NCBI GenBank assembly: GCA_030427085.1
Contig: JAUHXH010000006.1
Span: 116,023 to 154,296 of the forward strand
Origin: Gammaproteobacteria bacterium
Lineage (GTDB): Bacteria > Pseudomonadota > Gammaproteobacteria > Pseudomonadales > Halieaceae
Length of the DNA stretch: 38,274 nt
Reading direction: 5' to 3'
The notes beneath the pieces were generated by a model. The model did no database searches. It had not been told where the DNA came from and saw only the letters and a list, made by a program, of their open reading frames with translations. The position numbers and the translations under genes were made by a program. This document shows positions 1 through 10,256 of the stretch, piece by piece; within the stretch, counting starts at the first letter, position 1; every line of letters starts with the position of its first letter.

Positions 1-2368
1 CGTCGGGACGCAGTCGCTCCACTATATCTACAAAGGGTCTGCCAGCACCTATGGGAGGCAACTGTTGAGGGTCACCAACAAGGACCAGACGATCGACATT
101 CTTTATTCCAGACAACAGAGCGGCCAGCTGGTCTTCGGTCAACATCGAGCACTCGTCTATGATCACCGTCCTGCATTCTTGGCAGGGGTCGGCAGTGCTA
201 TTCCAGTTATAGCGACCCGTCTCGCCATCGTAGCGACCATGCTTGAGCAAAAATTGAGCAATAGTCTGGCCTTGCTTGACCATACCTGTGGCTTGCTCCA
301 GCCGAACACGCGCCTTACCCGTAGGCGCCAGTAGAAGTAGGCCGCCTTCCGAGATACCGGGGATTCTACAGAGTGCCTTGAGCAAGGTGCTCTTCCCGGT
401 GCCTGCAGAGCCCGTCAGAACGGAAATGCCCGACCGATATATCTCCTCGAGAGCAGCAGCCTTCTCCGTTCTCGCTCTGTTCTCAGTCGCCGCCAGCACA
501 GCGTCATCCGGCACAGGTTGACTGATCGCCTGGGAAACCAAGTTCTCCCACTCTAACGCTCCCGCCGCGCGCTTCCTCTTGAGACGCTTTTCGACTGTTC
601 TGGCAATCAACTGCCTCGTCGAAGCGAACTCGGCGAGTTGCAGTGCTGCTCCGCCGTCCTCCAGTCGGACGACATCTATGAAGCCAGAAAAAGTCTCCAT
701 TACGACGGCTAGTAAGTCCTCGTCGACCTTGCATTCTGGCTTCAGAGGTCGATCCCGGATTCGTTGAATCACCCAGTCATTGGGGAGAAGTGTATGGCCC
801 TCTTCGATCGCATCGGTAAGCGTAACGATACAAAGCGACCGAACCCGGCGAGGGTCGATCGGCTCGCTGACGAGTGACGGCTCAGCAAGCGGAAACTGAT
901 TCTTGATGTGTTGCTCGGGGAATACACCGCGATCGATTGCACCAAAAAGAATGGGATCGAGGTTCTGACGGTCAGCCTCGTAGAGAAGGTACGGGTTCCG
1001 AAGGAGATCGTCATCCGAGATGGAGCCGGTGCCGAGTTCTGGTCGCAGGTCCTTCTGGTAAAAACGCTCGGCTTGTGAAGCGCTGATAGCGCACCGGCTC
1101 AGAAGATCCAGAAGCCGTCTTCGCGGCTCAGGCAATGCTTTCCACTTCTTGGCCATCGTCGGACCAACTTCGTCTCGAAGATAATCCGGCAATGCGCTCG
1201 GGTCGTCGATTATTCGAGTCAAGCAATCCCAGGGGTTCGTGGTATTCGTCGTGCCCTCCTCTTCGAGAGTGTTCGCAATATACCAGGCCAGTAAGGTCCC
1301 ATGGTTGAAGCCGAAGGCCGACAATGCAGATCCGAACCCAGGGAATGGCCCCCTAATCTTCCATATCCGATTGAGCTCCTTGTCGATCCATGACAAAATC
1401 TGTTTCCAAGGGCCTTCCATTGTCCCCCGAAATACCTTGACAGCTCGCTCACACTCCAATAACGATGCAATTGCGCCATCGTGTGGTAGCAATTCAGATC
1501 CGTAGGAATACTCGGAGAAAAAGTCATTGGGCGCGAAAGCGACATGTGATTCCAAGTCGACGGACTCGTCGTTCTCCGAGAGCTCCAATAGTTCCTGGTA
1601 CGGGAAGATAAAGCCATCCTCGAAGTCGTCCCTGATCGAATGAGCGATATTACGTTCCCACAAAAAGCCCGTAATATCGTCAGGGCGAAGTTCCTGGGAA
1701 TACTTGTACTCCGTCGCCTCACCGACGGACTTGACGCGCCCTGCGCCGATGATGACGCGACGATGGTCGTCGCTCAGGGGAGTTCGTTTCGCATAGAAGA
1801 AGACAATGGACTCTTCCGGTTTCAATGCACTGAAGAACGTTTCGAGCATGACCCGCTGATTCGTCCCTTCCTGTACCCAGTTGCTTGTAAAACTGAGTTC
1901 AGGTTCTCGTCGTGCTTCCCAATCCAGTGCGAATTGGTCGGCCTTGCCCTGAATCTGCTTTTTCTCGTTACCCTCGACCTGCTCACGTAGCATCCAACGG
2001 AATGGTACGGAAGCTGCGGATCGCGATCTGAACGTAAAAGGTGTCGGTGCAAAATGCCCATGGGTCGCAGGACTGCTCTCTACGTACGGCTGCTCTTTAT
2101 CGACATGAATATCGAAATCAGCCATGAACGTCGCATGTTCACCGATACAAGGGGGGTAATCCGTAACATCCATCAATTCGATTGACTGACCGGCGTGGCT
2201 TTCCTCCTTTTCGTCGCTTCTTCCCTCTGCAATTCGAGGCAGTACCAGGCATGATGTATTGCTACAGGGTTTGTTACAGACCGTACCTTTCCAACCTCCA
2301 TCGTGCCACGGTACGCGTATCGTAATATGGTGTAGTGGAAGCTGCCGAGCGCCGGGATAGATCGACAT
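1..2368 (-). CDS. RecD-like superfamily 1 helicase/ATPase, C-terminus cut by window edge
   Basis: Open minus-strand frame starting at ATG 2368 and running off the left edge; 789 residues are visible. A Walker A motif GSAGTGKST lies at about residues 653-661, a Walker B-like VIIDECSM at about 735-742, and the RecD/TraA-type motif GDPQQLPPIG follows near 766, so this is an SF1B helicase. The first ~640 residues resemble no domain I can name; an early segment contains the string IRVPWHDGGW and several cysteines. The start lies 4 nt after the TGA of the upstream NERD helicase, and the ribosome-binding purines AGGAAGAGGA sit inside that gene's last codons, so the two are almost certainly co-translated. 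Substrate and function are unknown. A role in DNA processing or phage defence is inference from the partner gene. Confidence 0.85.
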   Translation of the reverse strand, partial: MSIYPGARQLPLHHITIRVPWHDGGWKGTVCNKPCSNTSCLVLPRIAEGRSDEKEESHAGQSIELMDVTDYPPCIGEHATFMADFDIHVDKEQPYVESSPATHGHFAPTPFTFRSRSAASVPFRWMLREQVEGNEKKQIQGKADQFALDWEARREPELSFTSNWVQEGTNQRVMLETFFSALKPEESIVFFYAKRTPLSDDHRRVIIGAGRVKSVGEATEYKYSQELRPDDITGFLWERNIAHSIRDDFEDGFIFPYQELLELSENDESVDLESHVAFAPNDFFSEYSYGSELLPHDGAIASLLECERAVKVFRGTMEGPWKQILSWIDKELNRIWKIRGPFPGFGSALSAFGFNHGTLLAWYIANTLEEEGTTNTTNPWDCLTRIIDDPSALPDYLRDEVGPTMAKKWKALPEPRRRLLDLLSRCAISASQAERFYQKDLRPELGTGSISDDDLLRNPYLLYEADRQNLDPILFGAIDRGVFPEQHIKNQFPLAEPSLVSEPIDPRRVRSLCIVTLTDAIEEGHTLLPNDWVIQRIRDRPLKPECKVDEDLLAVVMETFSGFIDVVRLEDGGAALQLAEFASTRQLIARTVEKRLKRKRAAGALEWENLVSQAISQPVPDDAVLAATENRARTEKAAALEEIYRSGISVLTGSAGTGKSTLLKALCRIPGISEGGLLLLAPTGKARVRLEQATGMVKQGQTIAQFLLKHGRYDGETGRYNWNSTADPCQECRTVIIDECSMLTEDQLAALLSGIKNVDRLVLVGDPQQLPPIGAGRPFVDIVERLRPD

Positions 2369-2372
2369 GTTT

Positions 2373-4052
2373 TCAGTCCTCTTCCTTGTGGATCACAACC
2401 AACAGATGCTTAGCTCGTGAACACGCCACGTAGTAATCCGATCGTTTGAAAAACGAGGCTTCGTTTTGATCGGGCACATCGATCAATATGATCGCGTCGG
2501 CCTCGAGCCCTTTGAAACCTTTGACTGTCGAGAAAAGTACGCCATTGTTGTTCTTCCATTGAGCTATATCATCCGTTATCAAGATGCCTCTCGAAGAGGT
2601 CATGCTCTTCAGAGAACTTCTTGACTTGATATTAGGTGACAATATCGCCACCTGTCGCGGCTCCAACTTGCCATCCTTGACCCAATCACCGAGGTATCGC
2701 TCCACGCGCTTCTTCACGTCGTAATCCATCTCGACCGTGAGTACTGTCGGTTTCTCACCCAAGGGAGCATCTCCCCTGGTCGGTATTTCGACAGCGAGTA
2801 TCTCCGCGCACTTACCCGCTATGAGGCGCGTATTTCGACAGTTCGTGGGCAGCATGTAGGGTTCGCCAAGGGCAGGTAGAGATCCAGCTTGGTCTACATA
2901 GAGGTTCTGACGGGGGTCATAGAAGACGTACATGGTTCCCTCGTCACCGTTGGCGTTGATCATCTCCAATGGCATCCACCAATTGGGGTAGAAATCCTGG
3001 CCCTCATCGACGATCACCGCATCGAATTTCTGCGGCACCATGTCTATTGCGTCCATGAGTTGGTCGGCTGCAGTATCGCGCCAAAATTGTTCGACATCGA
3101 TCCTAGGAGGCGAGAATTGCATTCCCGCCTTTCGCGCCCATTCCGAGCACAACCCATGGAAGTGTTTCACGGTAATCAGATCGCGGTACCCATCAGGGAT
3201 GGTTTCATTGATCCAGTTCGCTAGGTTCTTGTTGTAGCAAACTAGTAGCGTAGACATGCCTTGATCCGCAAATTTCTCGGCTTGGGCCTGGGCCAGCATC
3301 GTCTTGCCGGATCCTGCCACCCCCTCTATGCACGCCCGCGTTTTGGTGCCAAGAAAAGCGAGCAAATTATGTTGCTCTTTGGTCAAGCGAAATAGCTTCT
3401 CCTCCTGCTCCTCTATTTTGCGAAACAGTACTGGAAGTAGATCGAATCCAGGCGAAATAGCTTTTACGATACGATCGATGTCTTCCCGCCCGACCGGGGT
3501 CACCCTGTCACGCCTCGACCACTGGTTGAGAGCGGCCATGACCCGCCTGTCGATGAACGGCAAATCACTGGCCGAAAAGACGATGGCGGGCTCCGACCCT
3601 GGTGGAGTGGGTCCACGATATTCACAGTCCGGAAAGACGACTGCATAACCATACGTAAATGGTAGATGATCGGCGCCCTGGTATCCGCGAAGTTTGATGG
3701 CTTTCTCGAGATAGTGGAGATTTCTACGCGCCTGCTCGAAAGGATCTTGGATACCCTTCAGCCGTCCCGAATCCAAGATCCGGTTCCAGTCCCGAGTGTC
3801 TGCGTCGTAGGAAATCTCCCCACCTTTGACTTCGAGTACAAGCATCCCGTGGGTGGGAAGGATGATTACGAAATCTGTCTCGCCTTCCCTGAGTGTCGTA
3901 TTACCGCGATCATTCCTATCCGTGCGCAACCATGGATAACTGTGATAGATCAGGCAATCGTCAGGAAGCAGATCGACAAGGAACTTTGCGGTATCACGTT
4001 CCGGCTTGACTGCGATTTCATCGATCTGAACTTTGGGTATGAGACGAGCCAT
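2373..4052 (-). CDS. NERD-domain nuclease fused to UvrD-like SF1 helicase
   Basis: 559 residues. The N-terminus is a NERD (nuclease-related) domain: EGETDFVIILP then LVLEVKGG gives the D60...E74-x-K76 pattern of the PD-(D/E)xK fold. The helicase half has Walker A GVAGSGKT (244-251), motif II VDEGQD (349-353), a YDPRQNLY motif III region (379-385), LPTNCRN (401-407), motif V FSTVKGFKGLEAD (507-519) and motif VI YVACSRAK (541-548). It is compact, lacking the large 1B/2B insertions of UvrD. The start ATG 4052 is preceded by AGGAGG at a good spacing. It sits between a small ORF (17 nt upstream) and the RecD-like helicase (4 nt downstream), forming an operon. Predicted activity is ATP-driven translocation on DNA or RNA with nucleolytic cleavage; biological role not established. 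Confidence 0.88.
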   Translation of the reverse strand: MARLIPKVQIDEIAVKPERDTAKFLVDLLPDDCLIYHSYPWLRTDRNDRGNTTLREGETDFVIILPTHGMLVLEVKGGEISYDADTRDWNRILDSGRLKGIQDPFEQARRNLHYLEKAIKLRGYQGADHLPFTYGYAVVFPDCEYRGPTPPGSEPAIVFSASDLPFIDRRVMAALNQWSRRDRVTPVGREDIDRIVKAISPGFDLLPVLFRKIEEQEEKLFRLTKEQHNLLAFLGTKTRACIEGVAGSGKTMLAQAQAEKFADQGMSTLLVCYNKNLANWINETIPDGYRDLITVKHFHGLCSEWARKAGMQFSPPRIDVEQFWRDTAADQLMDAIDMVPQKFDAVIVDEGQDFYPNWWMPLEMINANGDEGTMYVFYDPRQNLYVDQAGSLPALGEPYMLPTNCRNTRLIAGKCAEILAVEIPTRGDAPLGEKPTVLTVEMDYDVKKRVERYLGDWVKDGKLEPRQVAILSPNIKSRSSLKSMTSSRGILITDDIAQWKNNNGVLFSTVKGFKGLEADAIILIDVPDQNEASFFKRSDYYVACSRAKHLLVVIHKEED

Positions 4053-4069
4053 CCTGGGCCCTCCTAAGC

Positions 4070-4297
4070 CTACTCGATAACTTCAGTCGCGAATGGTCGA
4101 AATGTCGGCCAATCACTCTCCTCCACTCCCAAGAGCTGATCGCTGGTAGCACACCGGACACCCACCGAGTAATACGTACGATCTGCTTCGATACTCTGCT
4201 GCTTCTGCCACTGATAGCGACCAACTATGGGAACATCGCCCATAAGGGTCACAATGGCCCCCTTCTGGGGGGACTCATCATCCGGACCAAGGACCAC
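4070..4297 (-). CDS. Hypothetical protein, first short gene before the NERD helicase
   Basis: 75 residues from GTG 4297, stop 17 nt before the NERD helicase start. No domain recognised. The frame stays open a few codons upstream of the GTG (translating as plausible protein) until a TAA, but no ATG occurs there and no strong ribosome-binding site precedes the GTG. The true start is therefore uncertain and the gene may have lost its 5' end. Composition (VTLMGDVPIVGRYQW, SIEADRTYYSVGV) suggests a small globular, beta-rich protein with no signal peptide or membrane helix. Same strand and tight spacing indicate it belongs to the helicase operon. Confidence 0.5.
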   Translation of the reverse strand: MVLGPDDESPQKGAIVTLMGDVPIVGRYQWQKQQSIEADRTYYSVGVRCATSDQLLGVEESDWPTFRPFATEVIE

Positions 4298-4405
4298 AAA
4301 AAGCCGGGTTTCACGAATATCTAACTTCGCTTATTCGAAGTTCTACTCGCGGGACCTATTCTCGCATTACTTCCGCCCAAATTCCTATATTCCAAAGAGT
4401 TATAA

Positions 4406-4428
4406 ATAGCAGGTTTAATAGCTGCTAT
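4406..4428. promoter_or_regulatory. Inverted repeat ATAGCAG-N9-CTGCTAT upstream of helicase operon
   Basis: Perfect 7-bp arms (4406-4412 and 4422-4428) in an AT-rich gap before the helicase operon. A TATAA-like element lies beside it on the minus strand. It could be an operator or part of a promoter; no regulator gene is visible nearby. Confidence 0.3.
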
Positions 4429-4471
4429 AGATCATATTTTGACCTTTTAGCTACCTCTTCTCACTCGTCGA

Positions 4472-4711
4472 TCAAACCATTCCACTCCCGCCACAGGTAA
4501 AGCAGTCGTTACCTATTGGTCCACCACTTCCTCGACATCGCGGACAGAAATTGACGCCTGACCGACCTCTAATTCTCGGCTTGTCGATATCTTCGATGTC
4601 ACCTTCGCGTATTATCTCGCCAATATCGAATGCATCGAACGACAATCCATAGCCCACAGAGCTGGCCCCAGAAATCTGAACAGCACCATAAGTGGAATCC
4701 CTGCCTGACAT
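4472..4711 (-). CDS. Small protein with DnaJ-type CxxCxGxG zinc-binding pair, 5' end replaced by IS
   Basis: 79 codons. The C-terminus carries two zinc-knuckle units, CPRCRGSGG and CFTCGGSG (about residues 57-77), the same CxxCxGxG pattern that chelates zinc in DnaJ. There is no J-domain. The start codon and first ~8 codons lie inside the left end of the IS3 element (4688 onward), so the original 5' end was lost or displaced by the insertion. The present ORF may be a truncated remnant or may be expressed from IS sequence. No good ribosome-binding site precedes ATG 4711. Strand and position suggest it was part of the helicase operon. Confidence 0.45.
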   Translation of the reverse strand: MSGRDSTYGAVQISGASSVGYGLSFDAFDIGEIIREGDIEDIDKPRIRGRSGVNFCPRCRGSGGPIGNDCFTCGGSGMV

Positions 4712-4745
4712 AGGGCATCGTGTTGCCCGACATCAGGAGATTTCA

Positions 4746-5048
4746 ATGGCCAGACGACCCCGTCGCAATCACAAACCCCAGTTCAAGGCCAAAGTGGCGC
4801 TGGAAGCCCTCAAAGGCGAACAGACCATGGCAGAGCTCGCTGAGCGCTTCGACGTTCACCCCAACCAGATCACCCAGTGGAAGACGCAATTGCTAGAACG
4901 GTCCGCTGACGTGTTCGGTGCCGACAAATCCAAGGAGCCCCCGGTGGACGTAAAAACCCTGCATGCCAAGATCGGGCAGTTAACACTGGAGAACGATTTT
5001 TTAGAAGGCGCGCTCACCAAGGCGGGATTGCTGAGCGAAAAACGATGA
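4746..5048 (+). CDS. IS3-family transposase OrfA
   Basis: 100 residues from ATG 4746, preceded by AGGAG at suitable spacing; an upstream in-frame ATG at 4692 is ignored because it lies in the terminal repeat. The N-terminal basic stretch MARRPRRNHKPQFKAKVALE is followed by a helix-turn-helix (TMAELAERFDVHPNQITQWK), typical of IS3 OrfA, which binds the terminal repeats. A C-terminal leucine-rich segment (LHAKIGQLTLENDFLEGAL) fits the dimerisation zipper. The stop overlaps the OrfB start in an ATGA, just after a run of five A, where a -1 frameshift could make OrfAB. Confidence 0.88.
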   Translation: MARRPRRNHKPQFKAKVALEALKGEQTMAELAERFDVHPNQITQWKTQLLERSADVFGADKSKEPPVDVKTLHAKIGQLTLENDFLEGALTKAGLLSEKR

Positions 5049-5866
5049 TCGAACATACGCTGCCCATCTCTCGGCAAGCCAAGCTGCTGGATATCAGCCG
5101 AGGTACGGTTTATTACCGGCCAAAACCTATTAGCCCTCGCGACCAGATGCTGATGAACCGCATTGATCGCCTGCACCTGGAGCTGCCTTTTGCCGGCGCC
5201 CGCATGCTGCGCGACCTGCTGCGTCAGGAAGGCTACCATGTAGGGCGCAGCAAGGTGTCCCGCTTGATGAAGCTGATGGGCATTGAAGCCCTCTACCGCA
5301 AGCCCAAAACGACGCAGCGTCACCCGGCCCACAGGATCTACCCCTACTTGCTCAGGAGCTTAGCCATCACCCGGCCCAATCAGGCGTGGGCGATGGACAT
5401 AACGTACATCCCAATGGCTCGCGGGTTCGTCTATCTGGCGGCGGTCGTAGATTGGTATTCCCGGCGCGTGCTGTCCTGGAAAGTCTCGACCACCATGGAT
5501 ACACACTTCTGCCTGGAGGCCGTTGAGAAAGCGATTGCAAGCCATGGTACGCCGGAGATCATGAACACAGATCAGGGCAGCCAGTTTACCAGTCAGGCCT
5601 TCACTGGATTACTCAAGGATAACGGTACCCAGATCAGCATGGATGGCAAGGGCGCCTGGCGTGACAACGTGTTCGTCGAGCGACTGTGGCGGTCAGTGAA
5701 GTACGAGGAGGCCTACCTCCACGCTTATGAGACCGTATCGGCGGCCAAGGCTGGGCTGGATCGTTACTTCCGGTTCTACAACAGCCGTAGGCCCCACAGT
5801 AGCCTTGACCGGCAAACACCAGACCAGTTTTACTTTGAAGCGCTGCCACTACCCATGGCAGCTTAA
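5045..5866 (+). CDS. IS3-family transposase OrfB (DDE integrase core)
   Basis: 273 residues. An N-terminal HTH_21-type segment (ELPFAGARMLRDLLRQEGY) precedes an rve catalytic core with D118 (AMDITYIPM), D176 (NTDQGSQF) and E212 (FVERLWRSVKYEE). The 35-residue D-E spacing matches the IS3 DD(35)E signature, followed by the usual FYNSRRPHSSL end. It catalyses cut and joining of the element. Its ATG overlaps the OrfA stop by 4 nt (ATGA), so translation is coupled or uses frameshifting. No internal stop or truncation is seen. Confidence 0.93.
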   Translation: MIEHTLPISRQAKLLDISRGTVYYRPKPISPRDQMLMNRIDRLHLELPFAGARMLRDLLRQEGYHVGRSKVSRLMKLMGIEALYRKPKTTQRHPAHRIYPYLLRSLAITRPNQAWAMDITYIPMARGFVYLAAVVDWYSRRVLSWKVSTTMDTHFCLEAVEKAIASHGTPEIMNTDQGSQFTSQAFTGLLKDNGTQISMDGKGAWRDNVFVERLWRSVKYEEAYLHAYETVSAAKAGLDRYFRFYNSRRPHSSLDRQTPDQFYFEALPLPMAA

Positions 5867-5889
5867 ACCCAGGGCAGGTATCCACTTAT

Positions 5890-6544
5890 AGAATCGGGTA
5901 TCGCTGTTCAAACAACTGGGGCCAGCTCTCCTGTCGACCTGTCCATGTCAGGAGTAACGTCAGGAAACACTCAGTTCAGCATGCTATATAGCGAATTATA
6001 GCCCGGCACTATAATTTATAGCTGAATGAATAATTGCGGTATAGAACTAACTGTCAAGCCAAATTACCGAACAGACTCACCTGTCGCAAAGCAGTTCATT
6101 TTCACAGCCAAATATTCGCATAGGCGCTGCCGACCAGACGATGTCAGTAGTGAAGTCAGTAAAAGCTCGGCTTAGTTGCAAGTGGCCCTTCTTTAGCTCC
6201 ACATCGAGTGAAGTGCTTCAGTACGGGTTAACCAACTTCAATGTTTATACAGTGATTGTTGAGCTCTAGGTTCCGGACCTAGTTAACCAACTTCATTTAT
6301 TGAAAAGCTGCCGTTACAGACCGAAAAATTAACCAACTTCTTAAAAATCTGCCATCCGTGAATCGCTTGCTTTTCCATCCTTCCAGGGCAAGGGCTAGCT
6401 GACGGGGACTCCGTAGCCAGACCAGATATGGTAGATTTTTCGTACGTGAGAAAATCAGGAGATCAGCTATTCTGACTTTATGGCGAGTTGAATAGACCAT
6501 GATTCGCCGACAAACCATGACAGTCATTGAAAAGGGACTTTCAA
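5890..6544. other. 655-bp AT-rich non-coding stretch between IS and bacteriocin-like gene
   Basis: No convincing ORF on either strand; the long minus frame at 6297-6803 is an antisense shadow of the precursor gene. It contains short AT-rich palindromes near 5985-6025 (CTATAATTTATAG) and three copies of TTAACCAACTTC. Probably the regulatory region of the downstream genes plus insertion debris. Confidence 0.5.
6228..6340 (+). repeat. Three direct repeats of TTAACCAACTTC
   Basis: Exact 12-bp copies at 6228-6239, 6283-6294 and 6329-6340 (55 and 46 bp apart). Copies 1 and 2 share a wider GTTAACCAACTTCA core. All lie 200-320 bp upstream of the bacteriocin-like precursor, so they may be activator sites. 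Spacing and number are too small for CRISPR. Confidence 0.6.
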
Positions 6545-6826
6545 ATGCACACAACATTCGCGTCAAGCCAGGCTCCTGCAGTCGCCCTCGTAGCCCAAAC
6601 TCTCTCCGAAGAAGAACTCGATCAAGTCTCCGGCGGTATAGTTCCAGCCATTTTTGCCGGAATTGCCTTGGCCAGCCACATCGGAGTTGGAGGTACTGCC
6701 ACAACACTAACCGCTCACCTGATAAGCGGAGCCTCTCTTGCCTACGCCGTGTACAGCGCAGCCGAGTATTACGGTAGCAGCGGTGGTACTGCGCGCGAGC
6801 CAAGCCGTCGAATTAGCAGTGAGTAA
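6545..6826 (+). CDS. Double-glycine leader bacteriocin-like precursor peptide
   Basis: 93 residues from ATG 6545 with AGGGA about 8 nt upstream (an in-frame TTG at 6527 is less likely). The N-terminus is a leader ending LSEEELDQVSGG, the classic double-glycine motif cleaved by C39 peptidase domains of bacteriocin ABC exporters. The predicted core (about 62 residues, beginning IVPAIFAGIALASHIG) is Gly/Ala-rich and hydrophobic with no cysteine, and has a polar Ser/Arg-rich tail, like unmodified class II microcins. No exporter or C39 peptidase gene lies in the window. Two small membrane ORFs directly downstream are immunity candidates. The double-glycine motif is directly visible; antibacterial activity is inference. 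Confidence 0.7.
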   Translation: MHTTFASSQAPAVALVAQTLSEEELDQVSGGIVPAIFAGIALASHIGVGGTATTLTAHLISGASLAYAVYSAAEYYGSSGGTAREPSRRISSE

Positions 6827-6856
6827 TTCGGTATCGAATTTTCGGGGGATATCTGG

Positions 6857-7030
6857 ATCAATATCAATCGACTAAGCCTGTACTACGGCATCATAATCCT
6901 TCTGGCGTGCGTGGTAGCGTACGCCGATGGTATTCCCCCGCAGGCCATTGGGAAAGCTGCTGGCTTGGGTGCTGTTGTCGTCGTTATCTATCTACTAGTA
7001 CTCAATGCCTACAGATCACGACGACGGTGA
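6857..7030 (+). CDS. Possible small two-helix membrane (immunity-like) protein, no canonical start codon
   Basis: An open frame 30 nt after the precursor stop and in the same frame, ending at TGA 7028-7030. The translation has two hydrophobic helices (LSLYYGIIILLACVVAYA and GLGAVVVVIYLLVLNAY) joined by a polar turn and ends in RSRRR. It looks like a genuine inner-membrane miniprotein, yet the region between the precursor stop and the first helix has no ATG, GTG or TTG. Possible starts are ATC 6857 (with GGGGG upstream) or CTG 6878. It could instead be a decayed gene. It was too short and start-less for ordinary ORF calling. An immunity role is inferred only from position and topology. Confidence 0.4.
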   Translation: MNINRLSLYYGIIILLACVVAYADGIPPQAIGKAAGLGAVVVVIYLLVLNAYRSRRR

Positions 7031-7073
7031 TACCTTGCACTCTCATCAACCAACAACTCGGGAATCGACCACT

Positions 7074-7259
7074 ATGCCGGACAATAATCGTGGCGGAAGG
7101 ATTGGAATCCTCCTGACAGCTCTCATGCTGGTGTATTTCAGCTATCTAGCGATACGCCAATATCACGATTCTGGGGAGATACCCGTATTGGCCTCAATCA
7201 TGGTCCTCGTCGCCGCTTTATTGGTTGTGGAACGGGTACGGCAGGCGACGCGTAGCTAA
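7074..7259 (+). CDS. Small two-helix membrane protein, immunity candidate
   Basis: 61 residues if started at ATG 7074 (GGGA lies ~10 nt upstream); an alternative ATG at 7005 adds a polar 23-residue extension and would overlap the previous ORF. Two membrane helices are visible (IGILLTALMLVYFSYLAI and VLASIMVLVAALLVVE) with a short periplasmic or cytoplasmic loop and a basic C-terminus. No family recognised. It follows the bacteriocin-like precursor on the same strand with no terminator visible between, so it may share its transcript and protect the producer cell. The gene ends about 60 bp before the convergent cnoX stop. Confidence 0.5.
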   Translation: MPDNNRGGRIGILLTALMLVYFSYLAIRQYHDSGEIPVLASIMVLVAALLVVERVRQATRS

Positions 7260-7293
7260 GCCTGGTAACTTCGGCATCGAGAATACCAAATGC

Positions 7294-7310
7294 GCAGGCA
7301 CTGAACCTGC
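7294..7310. terminator. Possible hairpin between cnoX and the bacteriocin-like cluster
   Basis: GCAGG (7294-7298) pairs with CCTGC (7306-7310) across a 7-nt loop in the convergent gap beyond the cnoX stop. No strong T-run follows on either strand, so termination is only a weak suggestion. Confidence 0.25.
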
Positions 7311-7315
7311 CCGCG

Positions 7316-10145
<2,830 letters not shown>

Positions 10146-10225
10146 GCTCGCTTCCGCTGTTAATTCGCCCACCCCAGATATGCGAATGCGCGGGCACCCG
10201 AAGGCCCCGCGCAGTCAGGGGAGGT

Positions 10226-10243
10226 CCCGCGCTTTCGCGCGGG
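10226..10243. other. GC-rich hairpin between dnaK and dnaJ
   Basis: CCCGCGC (10226-10232) and GCGCGGG (10237-10243) form a 7-bp GC stem with a 4-nt loop. There is no T-run, so more likely an mRNA-stabilising or partial attenuation element than a terminator. Confidence 0.5.
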
Positions 10244-10256
10244 TCGGGAACCAGTG

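Larger units (their letters stand above)
4688..5889 (+). mobile_element. IS3-family insertion sequence, apparently complete
   Basis: About 1.2 kb with two overlapping ORFs (OrfA helix-turn-helix, OrfB DDE integrase core). Imperfect terminal inverted repeats: left ATAAGTGGAATCCCTGCCTG (4688-4707) and right end, read on the other strand, ATAAGTGGATACCTGCCCTG (5889-5870). I could not find a convincing 3-bp target duplication for any choice of exact end, so the ends are accurate only to a few bases. Both ORFs are intact, so it may be active. Confidence 0.8.

Noticed and set aside
6228-6340. CRISPR array
   Set aside because: Only three 12-bp repeats with unequal 34-43 bp gaps and no cas genes.
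6297-6803. 168-codon minus ORF opposite the bacteriocin-like precursor
   Set aside because: Arg/Cys/Leu-rich with no recognisable domain; the sense strand has a ribosome-binding site and a clear double-glycine leader.
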